64,000 bases of DNA from Agromyces soli (GCF_022811605.1 NZ_CP094533.1:1736001-1800000); one strand, 5' to 3'. Positions 1-9,135 are shown, counted from the stretch's first letter. The notes: generated by a model from the letters alone, not told the origin. Translations and numbers: made by a program.

Positions 1-1
1 C

Positions 2-109
2 GGGCTCGGCGCCGCGGTGGCCGCCCACCACGGGCCGCTCCGCACCTCCGGGCTAGCACCGGCCGGCGAAGGGGTCAAGCCCGATGCGGCCGAGGCGGCT
101 GTGGAGTAG
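2..109 (+). CDS. C-terminal end of an unidentified protein (5' truncated)
   Basis: The open frame enters from the left edge and ends at TAG 107-109, giving a 35-residue tail that begins GLGAAVAAHHGPLRTSG. Its codons all follow the strong G/C third-position bias of the window, so it is probably the true end of a gene that starts outside. The GLG...AAHHG stretch recalls the end of a histidine-kinase ATPase domain, but this is too short to call. It is followed by about 70 bases and then the next gene on the same strand. Confidence 0.45.
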   Translation, partial: GLGAAVAAHHGPLRTSGLAPAGEGVKPDAAEAAVE

Positions 110-179
110 CTTCATTCTGCCGAGGGCGGCGTCGCGCTCGGCTCGGGGAACACCACATCGGGGAACAAGGGGAGCCGCC

Positions 180-437
180 ATGACCATCGAGGCACCGCAG
201 CCCATCGGCGCGAGACGCGCCATGCTTCCGCCCATCGGCCTCTGGTGGCCGATGCTCGAGCCCACCCTGCAGCGCGAGATCCTGGAGCACCCGAGCGCCC
301 CGCTGCGCCGCGTCGTCGTCCGCCGGATCTACGAGCTGTGCGAGCTCGAACGCTTCCCGATGCGCGATTACGTGCGCCTCAGCGAGAACGAGCGCGCCTA
401 CCTCGCAGGCTGGACGCACACCGCGGCCTGGGAGTGA
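180..437 (+). CDS. Small hypothetical protein (85 aa), first gene of a two-gene unit
   Basis: An 85-residue soluble protein with no signal peptide or membrane segment. I chose ATG 180 because AAGGGGAG lies just upstream; an in-frame ATG at 84 would add a low-complexity arginine-rich stretch. The middle (residues about 28-70) is rich in charged residues and looks helical, with an ELERFPMRDYVRLSENER segment near the end. Its stop TGA overlaps the ATG of the next gene (ATGA at 434-439 region), so the two are almost certainly translationally coupled. I do not recognise the family; its role may be linked to the membrane protein that follows. Confidence 0.6.
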   Translation: MTIEAPQPIGARRAMLPPIGLWWPMLEPTLQREILEHPSAPLRRVVVRRIYELCELERFPMRDYVRLSENERAYLAGWTHTAAWE

Positions 438-952
438 TGGCGGCGCACCCGACGGGCGCCGGCCCCGACGCCGACGCCGATCCCGCCGACGGTCGTACTG
501 AGACCGCCACCGAACGGTACGACCGCAACTGGAACGAGCTGCTGCAGGAGCTCCGCGCGGTGCAGACGGGCACACAGATCCTCTCCGGGTTCCTGCTCGC
601 GGTCGCCTTCCAGCCGCGCTTCGACGAGCTCGACCCGTACGCCCACACCCTCTACCTCTGCCTCGTCGTGGCCGCGGGGCTCGCGACCCTGCTGGGGCTC
701 GCCCCGGTGATGCTGCACCGCGCGCTGTTCCGGCAGCACGCCAAGCAGCGCCTCGTGCGCACGGCGAACCGGCTGCTGATCGCCCAGATCGCGGTCGTCT
801 CCTTCATCGCGGCGGGCGTCACGGGGCTCATCTTCGACGTCGCCGCGGGCCGCGAGATCGGCGTGCTCGCGCTCTGCATCGCGGCGGTCGTCGTCATCGG
901 CTTCTGGTCGATCATGACGTGGACAGGATGGCGCGCACGCCTCGACCCGTAG
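437..952 (+). CDS. DUF6328-type four-helix membrane protein (171 aa)
   Basis: The protein has a hydrophilic N-terminus (about 30 residues) followed by the segment ERYDRNWNELLQELR and QTGTQILSGFLLA, which is the hallmark I associate with DUF6328. Four hydrophobic segments follow at about residues 45-60, 70-95, 115-138 and 145-165. The family has no established function; it is an integral inner-membrane protein. ATG 437 overlaps the upstream stop by one base, supporting co-expression with the 85-residue protein. The longer in-frame start at 245 would run antisense-like through the upstream gene and is rejected. Confidence 0.75.
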   Translation: MAAHPTGAGPDADADPADGRTETATERYDRNWNELLQELRAVQTGTQILSGFLLAVAFQPRFDELDPYAHTLYLCLVVAAGLATLLGLAPVMLHRALFRQHAKQRLVRTANRLLIAQIAVVSFIAAGVTGLIFDVAAGREIGVLALCIAAVVVIGFWSIMTWTGWRARLDP

Positions 953-987
953 GCTCGGCGTGTGGATGACCCGACCGGACCGGCCGC

Positions 988-1911
988 ATGATCGGCGTGC
1001 TCACCGGCTTCGTCGTCATCGCGCTCGCCGTCGTCGTCGGCTGGATCACCGCCCGCTCTGGCCTGTTCGGCCCCGAAGCCCGGCCGGTGCTCGCGAAGCT
1101 CACCTTCAACGTGCTCGCCCCGTTCCTGCTGTTCTCGGTGCTCTCGACCGCGAACGTGCAGCAGTTGTTCTCGACCCTGCTGCCCGTCTCCGCGATCGCG
1201 GCCGCGACGATGATGCTGCTGTTCGGCCTCGTGTCGATGCTGCTGCTCCGCCGTCGGCTCGCCGACACGGTGATCGGTTCCCTCGCCTCCGGCTACGTGA
1301 ACGGCAACAACATCGGCATCCCGATCGCGGTGTACATGCTGGGCGACGCGGCACTGTCGGTGCCGATCGTGCTGCTGCAGCTCCTGCTCTTCGCCCCGGT
1401 CGCGCTCGCGGTGCTCGGCGCCGTCGTGGAGCGGCGCACCTCGGTCGCCGCGATCGTGCGCGGCACGCTCACGAACCCGATCATCGTCGGTTCGCTCGCG
1501 GGGGTGCTCGTCGCCGTCAGCGGGATCGAGCTGCCGCCGATCGTGCTCGACCCGATCGAGCTCATCGGGCACGCGGCCGTGCCGCTCATGCTCATCTCCT
1601 ACGGGATGTCGCTGCACGGCCGCCGGCTGCTCGCACCGGGCGGCGCACGGGTCGAGGTGTTCATCGCCGCCGGGCTGAAGCTCCTCGCGATGCCCGTCGT
1701 GGCGTGGGCGCTCGGCCGCTTCGTCTTCGGGCTCGACGACGCCTCGCTCTACGCGGTCACCGTGCTCGCCGCGCTGCCGACGGCGCAGAACGTCTTCAAC
1801 TACGCGCAGCGCTACGAGACCGCGGAGGTGCTCGCGCGCGACACCATCTTCGTGACCACGGTGGGTGCGGTGCCGGTGCTCACCGTCATCGCGCTGCTGC
1901 TCGGCACCTGA
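988..1911 (+). CDS. AEC-family (auxin efflux carrier-like) transporter
   Basis: A 307-residue protein with about ten hydrophobic helices and no long soluble domain, the usual size of bacterial AEC/PIN-like carriers. The N-terminus (MIGVLTGFVVIALAVVVGWI, then SGLFGPEARPVLAKL and an AFNVLAPFLLF-like helix) and the central GYVNGNNIGIPIAVYMLG with its polar Asn pair in a helix break are typical. The C-terminal half has LPTAQNVFNYAQRY, the second broken-helix crossing. Family members export organic acids or other anions, but the substrate cannot be read. A TAGGCT -10-like element lies at 950-955. The 3' end faces the convergent hydrolase gene with only three bases between. Confidence 0.88.
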   Translation: MIGVLTGFVVIALAVVVGWITARSGLFGPEARPVLAKLTFNVLAPFLLFSVLSTANVQQLFSTLLPVSAIAAATMMLLFGLVSMLLLRRRLADTVIGSLASGYVNGNNIGIPIAVYMLGDAALSVPIVLLQLLLFAPVALAVLGAVVERRTSVAAIVRGTLTNPIIVGSLAGVLVAVSGIELPPIVLDPIELIGHAAVPLMLISYGMSLHGRRLLAPGGARVEVFIAAGLKLLAMPVVAWALGRFVFGLDDASLYAVTVLAALPTAQNVFNYAQRYETAEVLARDTIFVTTVGAVPVLTVIALLLGT

Positions 1912-1914
1912 GGC

Positions 1915-3939
1915 TCAGCTGCGCCAGCCGTGCAGCACGCGGGCCCAGAACCGGGACCACGCCGTCGCCGGGGCGAGCAGGCGGCGGCGCGCGGCGAGCT
2001 CGTTCCGGTAGGCCGGGCTCGCGAGCGCTCGCCCGATCGTCATGGGCGGCTGGAGGTCGGCGGTCGCGCTGGTTCCGCCGGCGACGCGGCGGGCGGGCAC
2101 GACGACGGGCGACGGGGCGAAGCGCGGCTCGGCGATCACGAAGGCGGCGACGAGCCCGATGCCGAGCCCCCAGGCCCACAGCGCCGCCGCGGGCAGCGGC
2201 GGCGTCGTCCACGCGGCGATCGCGCACCACACGGTCATCGCGGCGAGCGCGACGTAGCCGACCCGGGGGAGCGCGGTCAGCACGAGCCAGCGCCGCGCCT
2301 CCATCGGGCAGCGCTGCCAGACGAGCGAGCGCTGGGTGACGCCGTTCAGCAGCTGGTTCAGCCAGATCAGCAGGGCCGCGACGAGGGCGGCCGCGATGAG
2401 CCATCCCCAGTCCGTCAGCCGGCCCTCGTCGACGAGCCAGGCGACCGAGGCGAGGGCATCGCTCGCCGGCGCGCCCGTGAAGACGCCCGCGACGGCGCCG
2501 ACCGCGAGGGCGACGGTCTCGACGAGCCACGCGAAGGCGGCGGATGCCGCGGGCAGCCCGGGCAGGATCGCAGCCGTGACGAGGGCCGCGAGCAGGTTGG
2601 TGCCGAGCGACTTCTTGTCGATCACGGCGAGCCGGTTCTCGAGGTACTCCACCTCGGCGGGTCGGGCGGCGAGCGCCGGGCCGAGCAGGTGCCTGGCGGT
2701 CGGATCGACGACCTGGACGACGTTGCGGTAGTACTCGCTGTGATCGAGGAACGGCTGGCTCGTGTTGTGCACCGCGTGCTCCTCGGGTCCGAGCGCGGTG
2801 TCGCCGGATCGGGGGAAGTACGCGGCGCGCCAGCGCTCGCGCGCCGCGCGCCGGGTGTCGGCGATCGGCCCGGCGGAGAACGGATCCCAGACCGCCCAGT
2901 GGTTCGCCCAGGCGACCGGGTGCGCAGGCGACGCTCCGATCCAGTTCGCGACGGGGGCGTAGCGGTCGCTGCGGCCGCGCCAGTTCTCGCGGCCGAGCAG
3001 CACGACGGCCGCGCCGACGGTGGTCAGCCGGCGCACGTTGAACGCGGCGGGGTCGAGCTCCTCGAAGAGCGCGAACGTCGACACCGCGGCGCCCTGCGAA
3101 TGCGCGAACAGGTGCACCTCCCCGTCGTCGCCGACGAGCTCGCGCGCCCGGGCGAGGGCGTCGCGCACGACGAGTCGCATCGCGGAGGCCCGCACCGGCC
3201 GCTCCTTCCAGGCCGCGACATCGCCGATCGAGCCCACCAGCGCATCGAGCACGCCCTGGGCGAGGTCCTTGAACCAGGGGATCAGCAGCAGCGGGCTGAG
3301 CAGCGGCAGGATCGGGGTCAGCACGACCCCGAGCAGCACGACCCCGAGCCACACGGCCGCGAACACCACGGTGAGCACCGCGACGCGCACGATGTCCACG
3401 ATCGCGGTGAGCGTGCGGCCGATCAGCAGCCGGTCGTGCGGCGGGCGCTGGTGCTCGACGAGGGTCAGCCAGGGCAGCATCACGAGGGTCTGCCGGAAGA
3501 GGCCGAGCATGCGGGTGAGCGCGCGCCACATGAACGGCACGGCCCAGCGGAACACCTGCGCGCGCGACATCGGCACGAACGACTCCGACCAGCGCGCCTC
3601 GACGATCGCGATGCGACGACGGGTGGTCTCGGCATCCACCACCGCGCCGTCCTCGATGCGCCCGGTGCCGCGCGTCGGGAAGGCGACCGTCGCCGTCACG
3701 ATCGGCACGTCGCCCGTGAGCTCGGAGTCGACGATCGTCACACCGTGCTCGTCGCGACCGCCGATGATGCGGTCGCGGGCGATCCAGTCCATCCGTTCGA
3801 GCAGCGGCTCGGCCCACTCGAGCAGGATCTGGCTCGTGTACGCGCTGCCCATGCCGTGCACGACGACGAGCGCGCTGTCGAACGCGCCGGGCTCCGGAGC
3901 CTTCGCCGACTCGCGGCCGGCGTCTTCGGCGATGAGCAT
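1915..3939 (-). CDS. Large membrane-associated alpha/beta-hydrolase-like protein (674 aa)
   Basis: The N-terminus carries a hydrolase opening strand ALVVVHGMGSAYTSQ (residues about 23-37) and, much later, the nucleophile elbow HLFAHSQGAAVS with Ser281, so an alpha/beta-hydrolase fold is split by an insert. Between these lies a hydrophobic hairpin (about 183-222), and three or four further membrane segments lie at about 440-480, 512-530 and 575-612. A catalytic His/Asp pair is plausible but not provable by eye. Start: GAGAGGAG precedes ATG at 3939. The combination of serine-hydrolase motif and multiple membrane helices suggests a lipid- or envelope-directed esterase, but no substrate is indicated. 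It is alone in its orientation between two + strand genes. Confidence 0.65.
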   Translation of the reverse strand: MLIAEDAGRESAKAPEPGAFDSALVVVHGMGSAYTSQILLEWAEPLLERMDWIARDRIIGGRDEHGVTIVDSELTGDVPIVTATVAFPTRGTGRIEDGAVVDAETTRRRIAIVEARWSESFVPMSRAQVFRWAVPFMWRALTRMLGLFRQTLVMLPWLTLVEHQRPPHDRLLIGRTLTAIVDIVRVAVLTVVFAAVWLGVVLLGVVLTPILPLLSPLLLIPWFKDLAQGVLDALVGSIGDVAAWKERPVRASAMRLVVRDALARARELVGDDGEVHLFAHSQGAAVSTFALFEELDPAAFNVRRLTTVGAAVVLLGRENWRGRSDRYAPVANWIGASPAHPVAWANHWAVWDPFSAGPIADTRRAARERWRAAYFPRSGDTALGPEEHAVHNTSQPFLDHSEYYRNVVQVVDPTARHLLGPALAARPAEVEYLENRLAVIDKKSLGTNLLAALVTAAILPGLPAASAAFAWLVETVALAVGAVAGVFTGAPASDALASVAWLVDEGRLTDWGWLIAAALVAALLIWLNQLLNGVTQRSLVWQRCPMEARRWLVLTALPRVGYVALAAMTVWCAIAAWTTPPLPAAALWAWGLGIGLVAAFVIAEPRFAPSPVVVPARRVAGGTSATADLQPPMTIGRALASPAYRNELAARRRLLAPATAWSRFWARVLHGWRS

Positions 3940-4269
3940 CGCGGTCTCCTCTCGGGCAGGCGGGCTGAGCGAACGCTACTGGCGCGGCGGACGGGCCGGC
4001 AAGCACGATGTCCCTGGTGCCCGCTCCGGGGCGAGTTCAGGGTCACCACTGAGGCGGCGCATTCCGCGCCCGCCCTAGCGTGAGCACTGGACCGCACCCC
4101 GCCGTGACTGCAGGGGGAACTGATTCCGGCGGGTGCGTCCGCTGAGAGCCGGCCCGATCGCGACCCGAACCGCGGTCATGGGCCGGCTCCCCCCGTTCCG
4201 GCACGGAGGGGGCCAAGCCGGGACGGGGCAGCGCCGTCCGGCTGCCGGTCGCCGTGACAGACTCGACGG
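3940..4269. other. Intergenic stretch between divergent genes, with one inverted repeat
   Basis: This 330-base gap separates the divergent membrane hydrolase and helicase genes. It has no convincing small gene. It holds an exact 10-base inverted repeat, GAGCCGGCCC at 4146-4155 and GGGCCGGCTC at 4180-4189, with a 24-base loop, and a CAGACT -10-like element at 4258-4263 exactly six bases before the helicase GTG, which suggests a leaderless start. The role of the inverted repeat is unknown. Confidence 0.4.
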
Positions 4270-6801
4270 GTGACCGACGCGCTCCTCGACCTCGTCCCGC
4301 GGCCCTACGACGCGGATGCGATGTACGACGCCTTCGTCGGCTGGGCCGAAGGCCGCGGCTTCTCGCTCTACCCCGCGCAGGACGAGGCGGTCATCGAGAT
4401 CGTGTCCGGCGCGAACGTCATCCTGTCCACGCCGACCGGCACCGGCAAGTCGCTCGTCGCCGTCGCGGCGCACGCGACGGCCGTCGCGACGGGCGGGCGC
4501 AGCTACTACACGGCGCCGATCAAGGCGCTCGTCTCCGAGAAGTTCTTCCAGCTCGTGGAGGTGTTCGGCGCGGCGAACGTCGGCATGGTCACGGGCGACA
4601 GCTCGGTGAACGCCGATGCGCCGATCGTCTGCTGCACGGCGGAGATCCTCGCGAACCTGGCGCTCCGCCGCGGCGCCGACGCCGACGTCGACCAGGTCGT
4701 GATGGACGAGTTCCACTACTACGGCGACCCCGAGCGCGGCTGGGCGTGGCAGGTGCCGCTGCTGCTGCTCACGAAGGCGCAGTTCGTGCTCATGTCGGCG
4801 ACGCTCGGCGACGTCGCGGCGATCGCCGAGGACCTGTCGGCGCGCACCGGCCGGACGACCGCCGAGGTCACCGGCGTCGAGCGCCCGGTGCCGCTCAGCT
4901 TCTCGTACGCGAAGACGCCCGTGCAGGAGACCGTCGAGGAACTGCTCGAGACGCGGCAGGCGCCCGTCTACATCGTGCACTTCTCGCAGGCCCAGGCGAT
5001 GGAGCGAGCCCAGGCGCTCTCGTCGATCCGCGTCGTCACGCGCGAGCAGCGGGACGAGATCGCCGAGGCGATCGGCGGCTTCCGCTTCACCACGAGCTTC
5101 GGCAAGACGCTGTCGCGGCTCGTTCGCTCGGGCATCGGCGTGCACCACGCCGGGATGCTCCCGCGCTACCGCCGCCTCGTCGAGACCCTCGCCCAGCGCG
5201 GACTGCTGCGCGTCATCTGCGGCACGGACACGCTCGGCGTCGGCATCAACGTGCCGATCCGCAGCGTGCTGATCACGGCGCTCGCGAAGTACGACGGGCA
5301 GCGGATGCGGCACCTGAGCGCCCGCGAGTTCCACCAGATCGCCGGCCGCGCGGGCCGGGCCGGCTACGACACCGCCGGCACCGTCGTCGTGCTCGCGCCC
5401 GAGCACGAGATCGAGAACGAGCAGGCCGTCCGCAAGGCCGGCGACGACCCGAAGAAGCTCAAGAAGGTCGTGCGCAAGAAGCCGCCGGCCGGGCAGATCA
5501 GCTGGGGCGAGGGGGCCTTCGAGCGGCTCGTCGCCGCCCAGCCGGAGCCGCTCGTGCCGCAATTGCAGCTCACCGCCGCGATGCTCATCAACGTCATCGC
5601 CCGCGGTGGGGACGTCGCCGCGAACGTCGCCGCGCTCGTCTTCGACAACCATCAGCCCCGGGCCCGGCGCTTCGAGCTCGCCCGCCGCGCCCTCGGCATC
5701 CTGCGCACCCTGCGCGACGCGGGCGTCGTGACGCTCTCACCGGACCCCGAGGGCACGGCGCTCGGTGTGGAGATCCGCCTCGAGGTGGAGCTGCAGCCGA
5801 ACTTCGCCCTGAACCAGCCGCTCTCGCCGTTCGCGCTCGCCGCGATCGAACTGCTCGACCCGGAGACGAGCGAACAGGGCACCGGCCACTACGCCCTCGA
5901 CGTGGTCTCGATCATCGAGTCGACGCTCGACGATCCGCGGCCGATCCTCTCGCAGCAGGAGTTCCGCGCGCGCGGCGAGGCCGTCGCCGCGATGAAGCAG
6001 GAGGGCATCGAGTACGAGGAGCGGATGGCGCGCCTCGAGGACGTGACCTGGCCCAAGCCGCTCGAGGAGCTGCTCTCGCACGCGTTCGAGCGCTTCGCCG
6101 CGAGCCAGCCGTGGGTGCGCGACTTCGAGCTGCGGCCGAAGACCGTGGTGCGGGACATGTTCGAGCGCAGCATGTCGTTCGGGGAATACGTCGCGCTGTA
6201 CCAGCTCGCCCGGAGCGAAGGGCTCGTGCTGCGGTACCTCTCGGACGCGTTCCGCGCCATCCGCCAGACCGTTCCGGAGGAGGCGAAGAACGAGGAGCTG
6301 CTCGACCTCATCGAGTGGCTCGGCGAGCTCGTGCGCCAGGTCGACTCGAGCCTCGTGGACGAGTGGGCCGAGCTCATCGACCCCGCCGCGCACCTGCCCG
6401 AGGACGAGGCGCCCGTCGTGCCGCCCGCGCCGCCCTCGGTCGTCACGAACCGGCGGGCGTTCACCGTGCTCGTGCGGAACGAGCTGTTCCGGCGCGTGCA
6501 GCTCGCCGCCCTCGATCGCGAGGAGGAGCTCGTCGAGCTCGACCCCGACGCCGGCTGGCCGGACGCCCTCGACGCCTACTACGCCGAGCACGACGCCATC
6601 GGCACCGGACCCGCGGCGCGCTCGCCCCGGCTCGTGACGATCGACGAATCGGATGCCTCGACCGGAACCTGGCGCGCCGAGCAGACGGTGGACGACCCCG
6701 CCGGCGACCACGACTGGCGCATCCGCGCGGTGATCGATCTCGAAGCCTCGGCCGAGGCGGGCACCGCCGTGCTCGGCGAGGTGGCGTTCGTGCGGCTGTA
6801 G
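4270..6801 (+). CDS. Ski2-like DEAD/DEAH-box helicase with DUF3516 C-terminus
   Basis: An 843-residue superfamily 2 helicase. The Walker A motif STPTGTGKS lies near residue 54, motif Ia TAPIKALVSEKFF near 80, the Walker B box is DEFHYYGD near 146, motif III is MSATLGD, and the second RecA domain has GIGVHHAGMLPRYR, CGTDTLGVGINVPIR and the arginine-finger motif QIAGRAGRAG. This places it with Ski2/Mtr4-type RNA helicases; the C-terminal 350 residues match the actinobacterial DUF3516 arrangement. It probably unwinds structured RNA or RNA-DNA hybrids. Translation starts at GTG 4270 with a -10-like CAGACT six bases upstream and no Shine-Dalgarno, consistent with a leaderless mRNA. Single gene, convergent with the cupin gene. 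Confidence 0.9.
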   Translation: MTDALLDLVPRPYDADAMYDAFVGWAEGRGFSLYPAQDEAVIEIVSGANVILSTPTGTGKSLVAVAAHATAVATGGRSYYTAPIKALVSEKFFQLVEVFGAANVGMVTGDSSVNADAPIVCCTAEILANLALRRGADADVDQVVMDEFHYYGDPERGWAWQVPLLLLTKAQFVLMSATLGDVAAIAEDLSARTGRTTAEVTGVERPVPLSFSYAKTPVQETVEELLETRQAPVYIVHFSQAQAMERAQALSSIRVVTREQRDEIAEAIGGFRFTTSFGKTLSRLVRSGIGVHHAGMLPRYRRLVETLAQRGLLRVICGTDTLGVGINVPIRSVLITALAKYDGQRMRHLSAREFHQIAGRAGRAGYDTAGTVVVLAPEHEIENEQAVRKAGDDPKKLKKVVRKKPPAGQISWGEGAFERLVAAQPEPLVPQLQLTAAMLINVIARGGDVAANVAALVFDNHQPRARRFELARRALGILRTLRDAGVVTLSPDPEGTALGVEIRLEVELQPNFALNQPLSPFALAAIELLDPETSEQGTGHYALDVVSIIESTLDDPRPILSQQEFRARGEAVAAMKQEGIEYEERMARLEDVTWPKPLEELLSHAFERFAASQPWVRDFELRPKTVVRDMFERSMSFGEYVALYQLARSEGLVLRYLSDAFRAIRQTVPEEAKNEELLDLIEWLGELVRQVDSSLVDEWAELIDPAAHLPEDEAPVVPPAPPSVVTNRRAFTVLVRNELFRRVQLAALDREEELVELDPDAGWPDALDAYYAEHDAIGTGPAARSPRLVTIDESDASTGTWRAEQTVDDPAGDHDWRIRAVIDLEASAEAGTAVLGEVAFVRL

Positions 6802-6829
6802 CGCGCCGGCCGCGCCGGTCGTCCCGTGC

Positions 6830-7279
6830 TCAGTCGCGTCGCGAGGCGTACTGCGGGGCGAGCGAGAGCGCGCTGAAGGTGAACGGGCGGTCGACGCGGA
6901 TGAACCCGAGCGGGCAGTGCCGCACGCCGGCGGGGATGTAGATCGAGCCCGAGGTCGTGATGATGCGGCGCTCGCCGTCGATCTCCATGTAGATCTCGGC
7001 GCCGAGGTCGCGCGGGTTCTCGGGGTCGCTGCCCGTCCAGATGAGCACCTCGTCGTAGTCGTGCACGTGCTCCTGCACCCAGGGGGTCTCCTGGTCGGTC
7101 TCGGTGATCCAGACGTAGGTCATGTGGATCGCGCTGTCGTCCTGCGTGAGCCGGCCGACGAGCTCGAGCCCCTCGCCGAGGTTCTCCGGGTCGGGGAGGC
7201 CGGCGGCCTCGCCCTCGTCGGTCCAGACGACGTCGAGCAGCGGGAGCGTGGTGTTGAGCAGGTCGTCGATGCGTGCCAT
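6830..7279 (-). CDS. Cupin-fold protein (149 aa)
   Basis: The start at 7279 is fixed by a perfect AGGAGG seven bases upstream; the longer open frame to 7411 adds only low-complexity residues. The protein has two cupin-like stretches: EHVHDYDEVLIWTGSDPEN (about residues 75-93), carrying His and Glu as possible metal ligands, and GSIYIPAGVRHCPLGF (about 117-132) with the second His. Length and motif spacing fit a single-domain small-molecule-binding or metal-binding cupin. No partner gene sits beside it: it is convergent with the helicase and divergent from the HNH nuclease. The ligand or reaction is unknown. Confidence 0.7.
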   Translation of the reverse strand: MARIDDLLNTTLPLLDVVWTDEGEAAGLPDPENLGEGLELVGRLTQDDSAIHMTYVWITETDQETPWVQEHVHDYDEVLIWTGSDPENPRDLGAEIYMEIDGERRIITTSGSIYIPAGVRHCPLGFIRVDRPFTFSALSLAPQYASRRD

Positions 7280-7605
7280 GGGGTCCTCCTTGACGTGGCG
7301 GGTGGATGCCGGTGCCCGGGCCTGTGCGGCCCGGTGCGCCGGTGTGTTCGACGCTAGGGAGGTCGCCGAGGGGGAGGAAGGCCGGGCCGGACACTGTGCC
7401 GGGACCGTCAAGGCGCGGTGCGCGGGCCGACAAACGGTGCGCGGTGCGGCGGTCCGGGGCCGGGTGCGTCGACCCGGGCCAGGCGCTGCGGCCCGGGTCG
7501 CCGGGCGCGGCCCTCGTGCTCGATCGCGCCCTCAATCGCGCCGGAAGTGGCGCTATTGCTCGAACACATCTTCGAATTCGGGCGATTCTCGGGGAGAATC
7601 GAGGC
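7280..7605. other. Divergent intergenic region between cupin and HNH nuclease genes
   Basis: A 326-base gap holding both promoters. Towards the cupin gene a TAGCGT -10-like element reads on the minus strand at 7351-7356. Towards the nuclease gene there is the SOS-like box at 7560-7575 and a GAGAAT -10-like element at 7594-7599, six bases before ATG 7606. I see no small gene in the rest, which is simply GC-rich. Confidence 0.4.
7560..7575 (+). promoter_or_regulatory. SOS (LexA-type) box candidate upstream of the HNH/DUF222 gene
   Basis: The sequence TCGAACACATCTTCGA matches the actinobacterial LexA consensus TCGAAC-N4-GTTCGA with one mismatch (C for G at the first base of the right arm). It ends 18 bases before the -10-like GAGAAT and 30 bases before the start codon, a position suited to repression. 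13E12/DUF222 genes of mycobacteria are known members of the LexA regulon, which supports the reading. No lexA gene is in the window. Confidence 0.55.
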
Positions 7606-9135
7606 ATGGAGATCAGCCCACCCGATGCCGCGGCCCCTGCGCCCGTGCCCCGAGCGCTCGAGGCGCTCATGGCGCGCGCTGCAGACGTCGGCGCGGTGTG
7701 GGCCGGGGCGCTGCTGCGGGAGTCCTCGCCCGCCTCGGTCGAGGCGGATGCGCGGGCGATGAGCGACGACGGGGTCGTCCGGGTCGTCGAGACGCTCGCG
7801 GTGCTCGCACGACAGGTCGAGGCGCTGCAGGTGCGGCTCGCCGCGGAACTCGACGATCGCTGCACGGGCATCGCCGGTGACGACGTGGCCAAGGCGATGG
7901 GGTTCAGCACTCCGGAGCGGCTCGTCGCGCACGCCACGGGCGGGCGTCAGGCCGAGGCGGCCGCGCTCGTGCGGCTCGGGCGGGCCACGGCCACTCGCCC
8001 GTCGTTCACCGGGGGGCTGCTCGCGCCGAAGCGCCCGTTCCTCGCGGCGGCCGTCGAGCGGGGCGAGCTCGGAGTCGAGGCCGCCGAGACCATCCGCCGC
8101 TTCCTCGAGCGGGTCGAGCTGCGGGCCGATCCCGGTGAGCTGGCCGCCGCCGAGGAGTTCCTGGTGCAGCGGGCCGCTCGCACGGGGCAGCGCGTCGCCG
8201 CCTGCACGGCGGTCGGGGCCGACGGCCTCGCGCGGCTCGTGAAGCGTCTCGAGGCGCAGCTCGACCCCGACGGGGTGAAGCCGCGCGAAGACGAGCTCCG
8301 CGCGCGTCGGGGCCTCACCCTCTGGCAGGACGCCAGCGGCATGATCCGCGTGCGCGGCGCGCTCGACCCCGTCGGCGGCGCGGCGCTGCGTTCCGCGCTC
8401 GACGGGCTCGTCGGCGCGGAGCTGCACCGCGCGAGAGACGCTCGCGCGCCGTTCGGGGCTCGGGCCCGGCATGCCGCCGCAGACGCGGCGGTCGACGGCG
8501 ACCCCGCCCTCGCCGAGCATCGGACGATCGCGCAGATGTACGCCGACGCGCTCGTCGACGTGTCGCGCCACGCGCTCGGCTGCCGGGCGATGCCCGTGCT
8601 CCGTCAGGCGATGGTCGTCGCCCGGGTCGAGCTCGAGGCGCTCGTCGCGGGCCGGGGCTCGGCCACGATCGACGGCATCGAGCAGCCGGTCTCGCTCGAC
8701 GCGGTCCGCGAGCTGGTGAGCTCGGCCGGTCTCGCGCCGCTCGTCGTCGGTTCCGGTGACGAGCCGCTGCACCTGGGCCGATCGGCACGGTTGTTCACCC
8801 CCGCGCAGAAGCTCGCCCTGGCGGATCGCGACGGCGGGTGCGCGTGGCCCGCCTGCACGAGGCCGCCCTCGCACACCGAGGCGCACCACATCGCCTGGTG
8901 GGGCAGAGACGACGGGCCGACCGATCTCGACAACGGTGTGCTGCTCTGCAGCCACCATCACCACCGGGTGCACGACGACGGCTGGCGCGTGCGCATCCGC
9001 GATGGGCGCAGCTGGTTCGTGCCGCCGGCGCACCTCGACCCCGAGCAGCTGCCGCGCCCCGGCAACACCTCGATCGACCGGGAGTTCCGCCGGCGGCTCC
9101 AGGAGCGCCGTGCGCCCGCGCCCGCGGTGGCGTGA
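7606..9135 (+). CDS. DUF222 / 13E12-repeat protein with HNH endonuclease domain
   Basis: A 509-residue protein of the actinobacterial DUF222 family. The N-terminal two thirds are helical and alanine-rich. The C-terminus carries a zinc-coordinating HNH domain: GGCAWPACTRPPSHTEAHH (about residues 409-427) with the first Cys pair and the catalytic His, then NGVLLCSHHHHRVHDDGW with the second metal and catalytic residues. Such proteins are predicted DNA nucleases often repeated within a genome, sometimes found in mobile regions. I chose ATG 7606 because a -10-like GAGAAT ends six bases before it; the longer frame from 7306 passes through the promoter and SOS-like box. Probably induced by DNA damage. 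Confidence 0.88.
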   Translation: MEISPPDAAAPAPVPRALEALMARAADVGAVWAGALLRESSPASVEADARAMSDDGVVRVVETLAVLARQVEALQVRLAAELDDRCTGIAGDDVAKAMGFSTPERLVAHATGGRQAEAAALVRLGRATATRPSFTGGLLAPKRPFLAAAVERGELGVEAAETIRRFLERVELRADPGELAAAEEFLVQRAARTGQRVAACTAVGADGLARLVKRLEAQLDPDGVKPREDELRARRGLTLWQDASGMIRVRGALDPVGGAALRSALDGLVGAELHRARDARAPFGARARHAAADAAVDGDPALAEHRTIAQMYADALVDVSRHALGCRAMPVLRQAMVVARVELEALVAGRGSATIDGIEQPVSLDAVRELVSSAGLAPLVVGSGDEPLHLGRSARLFTPAQKLALADRDGGCAWPACTRPPSHTEAHHIAWWGRDDGPTDLDNGVLLCSHHHHRVHDDGWRVRIRDGRSWFVPPAHLDPEQLPRPGNTSIDREFRRRLQERRAPAPAVA

